Assembly: GCA_017307755.1 (NCBI GenBank)
Contig: JAFKGQ010000003.1
Location: forward strand, 124,001-188,000
DNA: 64,000 bases
Reading direction: 5' to 3'
Source: Chitinophagaceae bacterium
GTDB taxonomy: Bacteria; Bacteroidota; Bacteroidia; Chitinophagales; Chitinophagaceae
The position numbers were made by a program, and so were the translations under genes. Positions 8,267 to 16,352 of this stretch are shown piece by piece. Each line of letters opens with the position of its first letter. Position 1 is the stretch's first letter. A model generated the notes under the pieces. That model did no database searches and had not been told where the DNA came from. It was given only the letters and a program-made list of their open reading frames with translations.

Positions 8267-9682
8267 TTATTTGTTCCATTCGGTATGGAAGACCCCTTGT
8301 TCGTCGGTGCGTTGATAAGTATGGGCGCCAAAATAGTCCCGTTGAGCCTGGATCAGGTTGGTCGGCATGCGTTCGCTCCTGTAAGCGTCGAAGTAGCTGA
8401 GAGCGGCCATCAGCCCTGCTACGGGATAGCCCATATGGATGGCGTGGATGATCACATTGCGCATGTTCTGTTTTTTGGCGGAGAGTAGCTGGCAGATATC
8501 TGTGTCCAGCAGGATATTGGGCAGACCGGGATTTTTGGTAAAGGACTGGTAAAAGACCTCCAGGAGGGAGGAGCGGATGATACAGCCGCCTCTCCAGACG
8601 CGTACCACTTCCGGCAGGGGTATCTGCATGTCCAGGTCGGTGGAAGCTTTGTGGAGCATGGCCAGACCCTGTGCATAACTGATGATGGTAGCGAAGTAGA
8701 GAGCGTCCTGCACCTGCTGGATGAATACTTCCTGGGGGACGGGGATATCCACGGTGGAAGTCTTGTACATGGCGGCGGCCTTTGTTCTTTCGTCCTTATA
8801 GGCGGAAAGCTCGCGCATGGAGACGGCCATATCGATGACGGGGATGGGCAGGCCAAGGTCCATGGCATCCTGGGACGTCCATTTACCCGTACCTTTTGCG
8901 CCGGCCTTATCAAGGATCATATCCACCAGACGATTGCCCGTCTTATCGTCCTGTTTGAGAAAGATGTCGCGGGTAATCTCTACGAGGAAGGATTGCAGTT
9001 CGCCTTCATTCCAGTTCTTGTATATCTTGTGCAGCTCGTCATTATCCAGGCCCAGCCCCCTGTGCAGGAGGTCGTAGGTTTCGCTGATCAGCTGCATGAT
9101 GGCATACTCTATTCCATTGTGCACCATTTTTACATAGTGACCGGCAGCTCCCTTGCCCAGGTAGGCGACACAGGGTGAACCGCCTACTTTTGCCGCCACG
9201 GCTTCCAGGATGGGCTGCACGTGCGGATAGGCTTCGGAGTCTCCGCCAGGCATGATGCTGGGGCCTGTCCGGGCGCCTTGTTCACCGCCGGAGATGCCGA
9301 TTCCCATAAAGTGAAAGCCTTTTTCCTGCGCCAGCTGCACCCTGCGCAGCGTATCTGTATAGTGAGAGTTGCCTCCGTCGATGACGATATCGCCTTTGTC
9401 GAGGAGGGGGATAAGATCGTGAATTACGTCGTCTACGGGTTTGCCGGCGGGGACCAGCATCATCAACTTGCGAGGTTTTTCCAGCGCCTGTATCATTTCA
9501 GCGAGCGTATTAACTCCTTTTACGGTGGTGCCGGGCGTGGCGGCAGATTCCAGCGTGGAAGTCTTCTGTGTGTCTTTGTCAAAGCCGACTACGGCGAAGC
9601 CGTGATCGGCCATATTAAGCAGTAGGTTGCGACCCATAACACCGAGGCCGATCATGCCGAATTTAAATGAATTGTTTGCCAT
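8267..9682 (-). CDS. gnd: 6-phosphogluconate dehydrogenase (decarboxylating)
   Basis: 471 residues, the long (non-Gnd-like short) form. It oxidatively decarboxylates 6-phosphogluconate to ribulose 5-phosphate with NADP. The Rossmann start IGLGVMGRNLLLNMADHG, the substrate motif GISGGEQGARTGPSIMPGG and the catalytic Lys region YVKMVHNGIEY are all intact. It is the promoter-proximal gene of the minus-strand gnd-zwf-pgl operon; a spacer with a hairpin separates it from the upstream cytochrome gene. Confidence 0.98.
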   Translation of the reverse strand: MANNSFKFGMIGLGVMGRNLLLNMADHGFAVVGFDKDTQKTSTLESAATPGTTVKGVNTLAEMIQALEKPRKLMMLVPAGKPVDDVIHDLIPLLDKGDIVIDGGNSHYTDTLRRVQLAQEKGFHFMGIGISGGEQGARTGPSIMPGGDSEAYPHVQPILEAVAAKVGGSPCVAYLGKGAAGHYVKMVHNGIEYAIMQLISETYDLLHRGLGLDNDELHKIYKNWNEGELQSFLVEITRDIFLKQDDKTGNRLVDMILDKAGAKGTGKWTSQDAMDLGLPIPVIDMAVSMRELSAYKDERTKAAAMYKTSTVDIPVPQEVFIQQVQDALYFATIISYAQGLAMLHKASTDLDMQIPLPEVVRVWRGGCIIRSSLLEVFYQSFTKNPGLPNILLDTDICQLLSAKKQNMRNVIIHAIHMGYPVAGLMAALSYFDAYRSERMPTNLIQAQRDYFGAHTYQRTDEQGVFHTEWNK

Positions 9683-9743
9683 GATATGAGTGATTTGTGG
9701 ACCTTAAGTCCTCTTAAGAGTCGGTAAATTTAGGCAATTTAAT

Positions 9744-9779
9744 ATAAAGGCGCACATCACTGAGGATGCACGCCTTTAT
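9744..9779 (-). terminator. probable terminator of the cytochrome gene
   Basis: Inverted repeat ATAAAGGCG / CGCCTTTAT, with a further ATC/GAT pairing inside, lies 18 bases past the cytochrome stop codon on the minus strand. It is followed by an AT-rich run rather than a clean T tract, so it may be a weak terminator. Confidence 0.5.
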
Positions 9780-9796
9780 GAATTATGAACAAATGG

Positions 9797-10216
9797 TTAT
9801 TTTTCTTCCGGATGCGGCGTACCATGATGACAGGTCATACAGGAGATGGCCGGTACGACAGCGCCCTGTTCGTTCTTATTAAAACTGAAATATTTTTTAT
9901 TGATCTTCGCCGTCATCCTGAACATATGACGGGCGATCTCTTTTTCGGGTTTTGCGTCGCTGGCAAAATCGAGTCTGTGAGCCGTGCTGTCTTTGGAAGG
10001 AGCATGACAGAAACTACACTTTACACCCAAGGCGGCTTTCCATTCGTCCATGACCTTGTCCAGGTCTTCATGGCTGATGTCTTTGGGCAGGACCTTCAGG
10101 TTCCTTTTGGGTTTGGGGTCATCCCGGGGACGAAGGACGGGACGGGTAGCAGCCATAGCTACGATCATCAGAGCCGTCAGCGAAAGTACGACAGCGAATT
10201 TTTTACCGTGCAACAT
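9797..10216 (-). CDS. diheme c-type cytochrome
   Basis: 139 residues from the ATG at 10216; an upstream extension to 10291 exists but puts 25 unlikely residues before the signal peptide MLHGKKFAVVLSLTALMIV. Two CxxCH heme-attachment sites are present: CSFCH and CMTCH near the C-terminus. The protein is therefore exported and heme-loaded in the periplasm, and probably carries electrons in respiration. The layout of SHEDLDKVMDEWKAALGVKC before the first heme resembles short relatives of photosynthetic reaction-centre cytochrome subunits found in non-phototrophic Bacteroidota (family link moderate). Divergent from the MFS gene. Confidence 0.85.
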   Translation of the reverse strand: MLHGKKFAVVLSLTALMIVAMAATRPVLRPRDDPKPKRNLKVLPKDISHEDLDKVMDEWKAALGVKCSFCHAPSKDSTAHRLDFASDAKPEKEIARHMFRMTAKINKKYFSFNKNEQGAVVPAISCMTCHHGTPHPEEK

Positions 10217-10330
10217 AATGAAAATAGATTGAGAGCCGAATTTAGGGAATCGACCGTATAAAAAATTGTTTTTTTGACAATATTTTGACAATCGACAGAA
10301 CAGAGAGAGCGGCTTAACTTTGCCGGCATT

Positions 10331-11521
10331 ATGGAAACATCAGAGAAGGACAGGTTATCGAAAGGACTTATTGTGATCATGGCGGTTTGCACCGGGTTGA
10401 TCGTTGCGAACATATATTATTGTCAGCCCCTCATCGTACTTATCAGCAAAGGTTTTGGCGTGGCGGAGAGCAAAGCCGGCAGGGTAGCTTTTTTTACTCA
10501 GGCCGGGTATGCGCTTGGCTTGCTGTTCTTTGTTCCACTGGGCGACAAGGTTGAGAGAAAGAGCCAGATCGTATGGATGACGGCATGTGCAGTGGTATGT
10601 TTATCTTTTGCGGCATTGTCCCCAAACCTGTGGTGCCTGGAGATCGCAAGCCTGCTGATCGGAGCTACGTCTGTCATACCGCAGCTGATATTGCCGTTGG
10701 CCGCATCCCTTGCAAGTCCTGCCCGGACGGGAAAGGTCATCGGTACGATCATGAGCGGACTGCTCATCGGGATCCTGTTGTCCCGTACGCTGAGCGGGCT
10801 CGTTGGCGTATGGCTGGGCTGGAGAGGGATGTTCTGGGTCGCCGCGGGTTTGAGCTTTATGCTGCTGCTGATCATGCGGAAAGCTTTTCCCCGGAGCGTG
10901 CCTGCTTTTACGGGTTCTTATGGATCGCTGATGCGCAGTCTGGGGACGTTGGTCCGCGAGCAGCCTGTTTTAAGGGAGGCAGCGTCCATCAATGCATTGG
11001 GTTTTGCCACTTTTGGCATGTTCTGGACCACCATGGTGTTACATCTGGCCGGGGCTCCCTTCCATTTCCATAGCGATCTCATCGGTCTTTTTGGGCTGGC
11101 CGCCGCTGCGGGTGCATTGGCGGCCCCTCTGGTGGGCGGGTCGGCGGACAAACGCAATCCCCGTATTGCCATTGGCTATGGGCTCGGGCTGTTATTCCTC
11201 TCCTTTGTCCTTTTTTATATATCCGCCACCTCGGTGATCGGTCTTATTGCGGGGATCATCCTGCTGGACCTGGCCATGCAGTGCGTGCATGTATCCAATC
11301 AAAGCAGGGTATACGCGCTGCTGCCCGGGGCCCGCAACCGACTAAATACAGTATACATGACCGTGAGCTTTATGGGGACCTCCCTGGGGTCGTTCATAGG
11401 ATTATATGTTTGGGAAAGAGCGGGCTGGAAAGGGGTATGTATAGCGGGTATGGTCCTTGCTTCGCTGGCATTCTTAGTATTTTCCGCAACATCCCGGAAA
11501 GCAAAGCCGGTGTTGCAATAA
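10331..11521 (+). CDS. MFS transporter
   Basis: 396 residues, 12 predicted membrane segments. The loop GDKVERKSQIVW after segment 2 is the usual MFS motif A region, and a matching but weaker motif (GGSADKRNPRIAIG) occurs in the second half. The start ANIYYCQPLIVLISKGFGV resembles the YgaY/YybF-like branch of uncharacterised drug or sugar exporters; the substrate cannot be inferred. A -7-like box TAACTTTG is at 10315-10322, only 8 bases from the ATG, suggesting a very short leader or that a later start is used. Confidence 0.88.
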   Translation: METSEKDRLSKGLIVIMAVCTGLIVANIYYCQPLIVLISKGFGVAESKAGRVAFFTQAGYALGLLFFVPLGDKVERKSQIVWMTACAVVCLSFAALSPNLWCLEIASLLIGATSVIPQLILPLAASLASPARTGKVIGTIMSGLLIGILLSRTLSGLVGVWLGWRGMFWVAAGLSFMLLLIMRKAFPRSVPAFTGSYGSLMRSLGTLVREQPVLREAASINALGFATFGMFWTTMVLHLAGAPFHFHSDLIGLFGLAAAAGALAAPLVGGSADKRNPRIAIGYGLGLLFLSFVLFYISATSVIGLIAGIILLDLAMQCVHVSNQSRVYALLPGARNRLNTVYMTVSFMGTSLGSFIGLYVWERAGWKGVCIAGMVLASLAFLVFSATSRKAKPVLQ

Positions 11522-11595
11522 TCGCCGCTTGTCCGCCCGGAAGCGGTGTTCGTCGTTAAGAAATTACTAATTAGCCAATGTCCAGGTATTTCTAC

Positions 11596-11625
11596 TTGTT
11601 TTTTGGGGAAAATGAAGTATCTTTG
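11596..11625 (+). promoter_or_regulatory. candidate promoter for the RRM protein gene
   Basis: TTG (11596-11598), 19 bases, then TATCTTTG (11618-11625) fits the Bacteroidota primary-sigma pattern of a -33 TTG/TTTG and a -7 TAnnTTTG. A second TAAATTTG box follows at 11631-11638. Transcription from here would give a leader of about 130 bases before the RRM start at 11765. Confidence 0.5.
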
Positions 11626-11764
11626 TATGGTAAATTTGAGCTTACAGCATTAGTAATTGAATGATCGCTTCCGCTAAACCATCTCCGGTGTCGTTAGTTT
11701 TCTTTACTCCCTGCTATTTTTCTCAGATTGGTATTATTTATTTTTTTAACCAGTTAGTTAATTT

Positions 11765-12088
11765 ATGAACATTTACGTTTCGAATTTAAGTTTCAACGTC
11801 ACTGACGAGGACTTACAAGATTATTTTGCAGAGTACGGTGAAGTATCTTCTGCTAAGGTTATCATGGACAAATTCACCGGCAAATCCCGTGGATTTGCAT
11901 TTGTGGAAATGCCTGATGACGCGGCTGCTCAAAAAGCTATCCAGGAGCTGGACGGCGCATCTGTCGATGGAAGGACCATTGGCGTGTCCGTAGCTAAGCC
12001 CAGGGAAGACAGAGGCGGCAACGGCGGCAACAAGGGCGGCGGCTCTTTCCAACGCAGGAACAATAACTATAGCAACAGCAGATATTAA
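11765..12088 (+). CDS. RRM-domain RNA-binding protein
   Basis: 107 residues with one RNA recognition motif covering about residues 1-80. RNP2 is IYVSNL and RNP1 is KSRGFAFVEM, with the aromatic residues that stack on RNA bases intact. A short Gly/Arg/Asn-rich tail (RGGNGGNKGGGSFQRRNNN) follows, as in cyanobacterial Rbp and Bacteroidota RbpA/B proteins, which bind single-stranded RNA and are often induced in the cold or act as global post-transcriptional regulators. It is monocistronic, with a long leader and its own terminator. Confidence 0.95.
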   Translation: MNIYVSNLSFNVTDEDLQDYFAEYGEVSSAKVIMDKFTGKSRGFAFVEMPDDAAAQKAIQELDGASVDGRTIGVSVAKPREDRGGNGGNKGGGSFQRRNNNYSNSRY

Positions 12089-12110
12089 TAGTTAGTTTTT
12101 CCTATAAGGG

Positions 12111-12141
12111 AAAGGGGTCCAAAAGGGCCCCTTTTCTTTTT
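12111..12141 (+). terminator. intrinsic terminator after the RRM gene
   Basis: Arms AAAGGGGTCC and GGGCCCCTTT pair over ten positions with one G-U pair and loop AAAA, followed by a T-rich run. It starts 22 bases after the RRM stop codon. Confidence 0.85.
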
Positions 12142-12187
12142 GGCTTTTGATATGGATTAATCAGGTGTTGGATGTGGGGCTAAGTGC

Positions 12188-12266
12188 TGCCCCGGACCTG
12201 ACGGTCCGGGCAGATTGTTTAGGCCGCTAATATATTGCCCTTCGGGCGGCCGACCTGGGGTCGGCC
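12188..12266 (+). repeat. palindromic element, diverged copy (overlaps 3' end of GHKL-like gene)
   Basis: Three successive hairpins. The first is TGCCCCGGACC/GGTCCGGGCA (12188-12212). After CTAATATATT (12227-12236) comes GCCC-TTC-GGGC (12237-12247), then GGCCGACC-TGG-GGTCGGCC (12248-12266). Order, TTC loop and CTAAT leader match the 37-nt core elements at 41127, 43067 and 45337. The last two hairpins encode, on the opposite strand, the C-terminal residues of the gene at 12219-12656. Confidence 0.6.
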
Positions 12267-12656
12267 TAGGGTAAGAGCGATGGTGGTGCTGGTACTGCTG
12301 GTATAATCGATGCTGATGGAACCGCCCAGTTTTTCGGCGGCATATTGTACCTGGCGGAAACCATGACAGACAGTACGATAGAAATAAGTACCGGCATTGC
12401 GGACACGGATAAGGGTGTTATCACCTTCGATCACCGACTCGATGTGGATACATTCGTTTTGCGTGGTGCTAATCACCCTGTCAAGGAGGTTCCATAAAAT
12501 ATAGGCCAACATGTTCTCGTCGGACCCTATTTGCAAATTCCTATCTATTTGATTGATTATTAATGATTTGCGATTTACGGCCAAAGGTAACAATCCCAGG
12601 GTTAGTTCATCTACGAAATGATGCAGCGAGATCTGGTTGTACATGGTTAAGGGCAT
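12219..12656 (-). CDS. degenerate GHKL/HATPase_c-like protein
   Basis: 145 residues that look like an isolated and eroded histidine-kinase ATPase domain. ENMLAYILWNLLDRVIST aligns with the N box (usually NLLxNAxK), but the metal-binding second Asn is Arg. IRVRNAGTYF stands where the DxGxG box should be, with Asp and the last Gly missing. AEKLGGSISIDYTSS followed by TTIALTL matches the GG and GTT-x-LP end. No dimerisation/phosphoacceptor helix, membrane segment or receiver precedes it. ATP binding is doubtful; it could be a binding partner of a kinase. The last residues (GRPQVGRPKGNILAA) are encoded by a palindromic element. Confidence 0.55.
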   Translation of the reverse strand: MPLTMYNQISLHHFVDELTLGLLPLAVNRKSLIINQIDRNLQIGSDENMLAYILWNLLDRVISTTQNECIHIESVIEGDNTLIRVRNAGTYFYRTVCHGFRQVQYAAEKLGGSISIDYTSSTSTTIALTLGRPQVGRPKGNILAA

Positions 12657-12923
12657 ATTGGATTTTGAAGATATTAATTATCAGCATTCCAGCCATAAAA
12701 TAACAAAGGGAAAACGAAAATTAGTGAAAGAAAATGCGGAAAAAGCACCGTTTTGGACTATGAATTAGGATGGATTAAAGGTTTCTGCTTACGAAAAAAT
12801 CCTGCGGGGGTACATTATGACGCCGCAGGGTGCAATGAGTTGATAATCTGCTATCTCCAAGTTTTGATCTTGAAAGGGCAGTGTGGCATATCGTTTGTTT
12901 TTAAGGGGTAAAATCTCTACAAG

Positions 12924-13496
12924 ATGAAAAAGTTAAGCTGCCTGACCCTAATTTGTCTGACTTGTATCCTGACCCAGGCTCAAAAGGTGATCCCCGGTTT
13001 TAAAGGGGGATTGAACGTAGCCAATGTCTCCAATCTATATGGGGACAACCGTATCAGTGGACATATTGGGCTATTCCTCCATACAAGCATCGCCAAGGAC
13101 TGGGCTTTCCAGCCGGAGATATTGTACAGCGGACAAGGACAGAAGTATTGGGTCAACAATGATATCCAGTATACCTGGGCCCTGAATTATATCAATATCC
13201 CGTTGATGTTCCAGTATTATCCTGTGCACAGGTTTTACCTGGAAGCAGGTCCTCAGCTGGGTATCCTGGTCGCTGCCCGGAACAAAGGGCCGAATGGATA
13301 TAATGCGAATATCATAGATCGTGCGCATAAAGCGGATGCCACCCTGAACTTTGGCATGGGCTATTATTTCAACCGGACGGCTGGGGCCTACATGCGGTAT
13401 GGCCTTGGGTTGTCCGACATCACCCCTGACGACGTCGACAGGTATACCTATTCCAACCGGGTATTTCAGCTGGGGGTGGAAATAAGATTACATTAA
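12924..13496 (+). CDS. outer-membrane beta-barrel protein (PorT-like)
   Basis: 190 residues. The signal peptide MKKLSCLTLICLTCILTQAQ is followed by alternating hydrophobic strands: FKGGLNVANVS, AFQPEILYSGQG, YINIPLMFQYYP, FYLEAGPQLGIL, and a final strand ending VEIRLH. This is the OMP_b-brl_2 pattern of small 8-stranded barrels that are very common in Bacteroidota. No function beyond outer-membrane location can be given. It is followed after 46 bases by korB, but the two are unlikely to share a function. Confidence 0.85.
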   Translation: MKKLSCLTLICLTCILTQAQKVIPGFKGGLNVANVSNLYGDNRISGHIGLFLHTSIAKDWAFQPEILYSGQGQKYWVNNDIQYTWALNYINIPLMFQYYPVHRFYLEAGPQLGILVAARNKGPNGYNANIIDRAHKADATLNFGMGYYFNRTAGAYMRYGLGLSDITPDDVDRYTYSNRVFQLGVEIRLH

Positions 13497-13542
13497 TAAG
13501 GAGAAGGCCGGCTGCGGGAGAAATTATTACCTTTATAGTATT

Positions 13543-14577
13543 ATGAGCGCAACTACTACTTCTCCACAGGCCCTCACGGCAAAAGATTTTGCCACAGACC
13601 AGGAAGTACGCTGGTGTCCGGGATGCGGTGACTACTCCATACTGGCACAGGTACAGAAGGTCATGCCATCGCTGGGTATTCCCAGGGAAAATATCGTCAT
13701 CATATCGGGGATCGGCTGCAGCAGCCGGTTCCCTTATTATATGAATACCTATGGGATGCATTCCATCCATGGGCGTGCTACGGCCATTGCCTCCGGGCTT
13801 AAGGCTACCCGCCCCGAGCTGAGCGTCTGGGTCGTCACGGGTGACGGCGACAGTCTCAGCATTGGGGGGAATCATACCATTCATCTGCTGCGGAGGAACT
13901 TTGATATCAATATCCTTTTGTTCAACAACCAGATCTATGGATTGACAAAAGGACAATACTCCCCTACATCTGAAGAGAACAAGGTAACCAAGTCCACGCC
14001 ATTTGGGAGTATCGATCATCCGTTCAACCCTTTGGCGCTTGCTATGGGCGCTGATGCCAGCTTTATAGCCCGCAGTATGGACCGCGATCCCAAACATCTT
14101 CAGCAGATGCTTGTGCGCAGCCATGGACATAAGGGGGCTTCTTTCCTGGAGATCTATCAGAACTGTAACATCTTTAATGATGGCGCCTTTGAGGTCTTTA
14201 CGGAGAAAAGCACCAAGCCGATGGAGGCCCTTTTCCTGGAGCATGGTCAACCCATGGTATTTGGCGCTCAGCAGGACAAGGGTATCCGTCTGGATGGGCT
14301 CAGGCCTACGGTGGTTACGCTTGGCGAAGGCTTTAGCAAGGATGACCTTTGGATACACGATGAAAAGGATTTTTATAAAGCGCAGATCCTGGTACGCTTA
14401 TTTGACGATGTGCGTATTGAAGGGCACCTGCCCAGACCTTTCGGGGTATTTTATGAAACGGACCGCCCCTGTTATGAGGATATGTTAAACCTGCAGATCG
14501 AAGAGGTCGTGCGCAGCAAGGGGAAGGGTGATCTGGATAAGCTGCTCCGGGGGAATGAAACCTGGACTATTGCATAG
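13543..14577 (+). CDS. korB: 2-oxoacid:ferredoxin oxidoreductase, beta subunit
   Basis: 344 residues. The beta subunit carries thiamine diphosphate and, with an alpha subunit, converts 2-oxoglutarate (or a related 2-oxoacid) and CoA to the acyl-CoA while reducing ferredoxin. RWCPGCGDYSIL and GIGCSSRFPYY form the start of the cofactor pocket, and VTGDGDSLSIGGNHTIHLLRRN is the Mg-ThDP motif. The alpha subunit gene, usually directly upstream, is absent: the upstream neighbour is an outer-membrane barrel and the downstream side ends in a terminator. Substrate is not fixed by sequence alone. Confidence 0.92.
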   Translation: MSATTTSPQALTAKDFATDQEVRWCPGCGDYSILAQVQKVMPSLGIPRENIVIISGIGCSSRFPYYMNTYGMHSIHGRATAIASGLKATRPELSVWVVTGDGDSLSIGGNHTIHLLRRNFDINILLFNNQIYGLTKGQYSPTSEENKVTKSTPFGSIDHPFNPLALAMGADASFIARSMDRDPKHLQQMLVRSHGHKGASFLEIYQNCNIFNDGAFEVFTEKSTKPMEALFLEHGQPMVFGAQQDKGIRLDGLRPTVVTLGEGFSKDDLWIHDEKDFYKAQILVRLFDDVRIEGHLPRPFGVFYETDRPCYEDMLNLQIEEVVRSKGKGDLDKLLRGNETWTIA

Positions 14578-14607
14578 GCGCGGAATAGTTCCCAAAATAT
14601 AATAAAA

Positions 14608-14653
14608 AAAGAGGCGGCTCTATTTTACGGGTCGAAGAGCCTGCCTCTTTTTG
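14608..14653 (+). terminator. intrinsic terminator after korB
   Basis: AAAGAGGC-GGCTC pairs with GAGCCTGCCTCTTT (one bulged base) around a 16-nt loop, ending in TTTTT. It begins 30 bases after the korB stop codon. Confidence 0.85.
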
Positions 14654-15122
14654 CATTTTGGTTTTTTCACAGTGAAATCTTTTCTCTTTTTGCACAGACG
14701 AACGAGGTGCGTAAGTACGGGATCACTGTAAAAAAAGAGCCAGCGATAGACATCGCCGGCCTGTGCTTACCTCTGAAACCACAAAAAGAAAGAGATCGAA
14801 TATGTTTTTACTGCGCGCATGTTCTATTCCTTTACGCTTATCTTTTATTCTAAAATTCTCCTGTCCCGCATAAGCCTTTCCGTAATAAATATGAGACTCA
14901 TTCAACCCGCATATTATCCGGATAAGTCTTGGTCCGTGAAAACAAGTACAATAAAACCGAGGGCTAGATCAATTGTGTAGAGGATAGGTATCCTTTACAA
15001 CATGGACATTATTTCAAAAGGGTATAGATTAAGTAGTATATGATAGGACAGAAGGATCAGTATATCAGGCGGCATGAAAGATGTTATCCCTTCACACAAT
15101 CATTGGAAACCCGGATATTTTT

Positions 15123-15174
15123 GGAAATTGGAATCTTGGGACGGAAATTGGATAGTCGGAATGCGGAAATTGGA
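15123..15174 (+). repeat. three GGAAATTGGA direct repeats, spaced 20 and 22 bases
   Basis: Exact copies of the decamer begin at 15123, 15143 and 15165. The spacing is close to two helical turns, so the copies would face the same side of the DNA. They lie in intergenic DNA about 1.1 kb upstream of the cupin start, on the downstream side of that gene. Confidence 0.6.
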
Positions 15175-15342
15175 TCGGATCAGATTCTTTGCAGTATGGG
15201 CGTTATTAAGACTAACGCTTTCAGAGTATAAGCGGGGTAAAAATAAAGACGATTTCGTTAAAAAGCAATATTTTTTTTAAAGTTTTTTAAACGGGAGTAA
15301 GGGTTTCCCGTCTTAGAGCATTCCGGAAGACACCTAAATCCG

Positions 15343-16233
15343 TTAAGGAGCAAAGGTTTCCAACTCTTTGTTAGCCGCCCTAAAGGTTTTTTCTTTTTTA
15401 CGGTTGAACCACCATTCCGGGGCGGTTTTTTTCATCAGGGTATCGATATTGCGCATTCCCAGCAGGTACCAGGCCCCTTTCAATTTGCCTGAGAGAGAGG
15501 TCTGTAAAGCCCGCAGGCTCATGGCAAAACCATTGTCGAGATATTCCATATGGTGCCAATATCCTGCAGGCATGAACAGGGTATCCCCGTGATCCAGGAT
15601 CACTTCGTACCCTTTTGCCAGCCGCAAGGCAGGGTATCTATCAAGCTCCAGTTTGTTATTATTGTCATCAAAATAGTGCTCAAAATTGACAAAACTGAGC
15701 ACTTCCCAGGGCTTGCGGTAAAGTTTGTGCTGTTCCTCAAACGGGAATAGAAGCACCCGCTTACGGCCGCCAAACTGGGTATGTATGATATGGGAAAGGT
15801 CGATGTCGAAATGCATATGGGTGACGGACCCTTTACCGCCGACAAACAGCATGGGATAGCGCTTTACAAAGCCTTTCATCAGGTGCTCCGGCCACTCGAA
15901 ATCCGAAGTGATCTGGGGAGCATGCTCGAAAATATTGAAAAGGAAGATGCGCAGCCCTACCGGACCATTCAGGATCATATCGATATAATCCCCGAATTTC
16001 ATATAATCGTCCGCTGTATTGATGGGTGTATAAGCATCACTCTTTACATTGTTATACAGGCCCACTTCCACGTTCCCCACGATGGACTTAAAAAAATCCC
16101 AATTCCATTTATTGAGCGCCGGCCATTTTTTTGACAATCCGGTGATCACCAATGGCTTCATGGGGGCGTAGTACTGGTCCCTAAAATCTTCAGGACTGAT
16201 GCTATCCACTCTGTCTACATGGTGTAGTTGCAT
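15343..16233 (-). CDS. cupin-like (JmjC/Cupin_8) Fe(II)/2-oxoglutarate oxygenase-like protein
   Basis: 296 residues from the ATG at 16233; a TTG at 16251 would add six residues but is less likely. Cupin_8/JmjC-fold proteins use Fe(II) and 2-oxoglutarate to hydroxylate proteins or small molecules. The first metal pair is in VTHMHFDIDLSH (HxD), the 2-oxoglutarate side in FGGRKRVLLFPFEEQ, and the distal His in FMPAGYWHHMEY. PLVITGLSKKWPALNKW is the usual N-terminal family signature. The metal triad looks complete, so activity is plausible; the substrate is unknown. Divergent from the YciO-type gene. Confidence 0.85.
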   Translation of the reverse strand: MQLHHVDRVDSISPEDFRDQYYAPMKPLVITGLSKKWPALNKWNWDFFKSIVGNVEVGLYNNVKSDAYTPINTADDYMKFGDYIDMILNGPVGLRIFLFNIFEHAPQITSDFEWPEHLMKGFVKRYPMLFVGGKGSVTHMHFDIDLSHIIHTQFGGRKRVLLFPFEEQHKLYRKPWEVLSFVNFEHYFDDNNNKLELDRYPALRLAKGYEVILDHGDTLFMPAGYWHHMEYLDNGFAMSLRALQTSLSGKLKGAWYLLGMRNIDTLMKKTAPEWWFNRKKEKTFRAANKELETFAP

Positions 16234-16352
16234 GGGGTCCAATTTGCGCAAAAATAATACTAAATTCAGGTTAACAGAACGTTGTTAAATTGTTACAACT
16301 TGCTTAACAATTTTATTGGGGTCTTTTTGATGGGTTTTCGTTATATTACCGC

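Larger units (their letters stand above)
14578..15342. other. long intergenic region between korB and the cupin gene
   Basis: 765 bases without a convincing gene. It holds the korB terminator at its left end and three copies of GGAAATTGGA at 15123-15174. Short open frames at 14723-14905 (minus) and 15040-15280 (plus) lack family resemblance or good starts. No tRNA or known RNA was recognised. Confidence 0.6.

Noticed and set aside
14723..14905. 60-aa minus-strand frame after korB
   Set aside because: No family likeness, isolated, and no promoter or ribosome site worth noting.
15040..15280. Overlapping small frames in the korB-cupin spacer
   Set aside because: No recognisable domain; they run through the GGAAATTGGA repeats and overlap each other in different frames.
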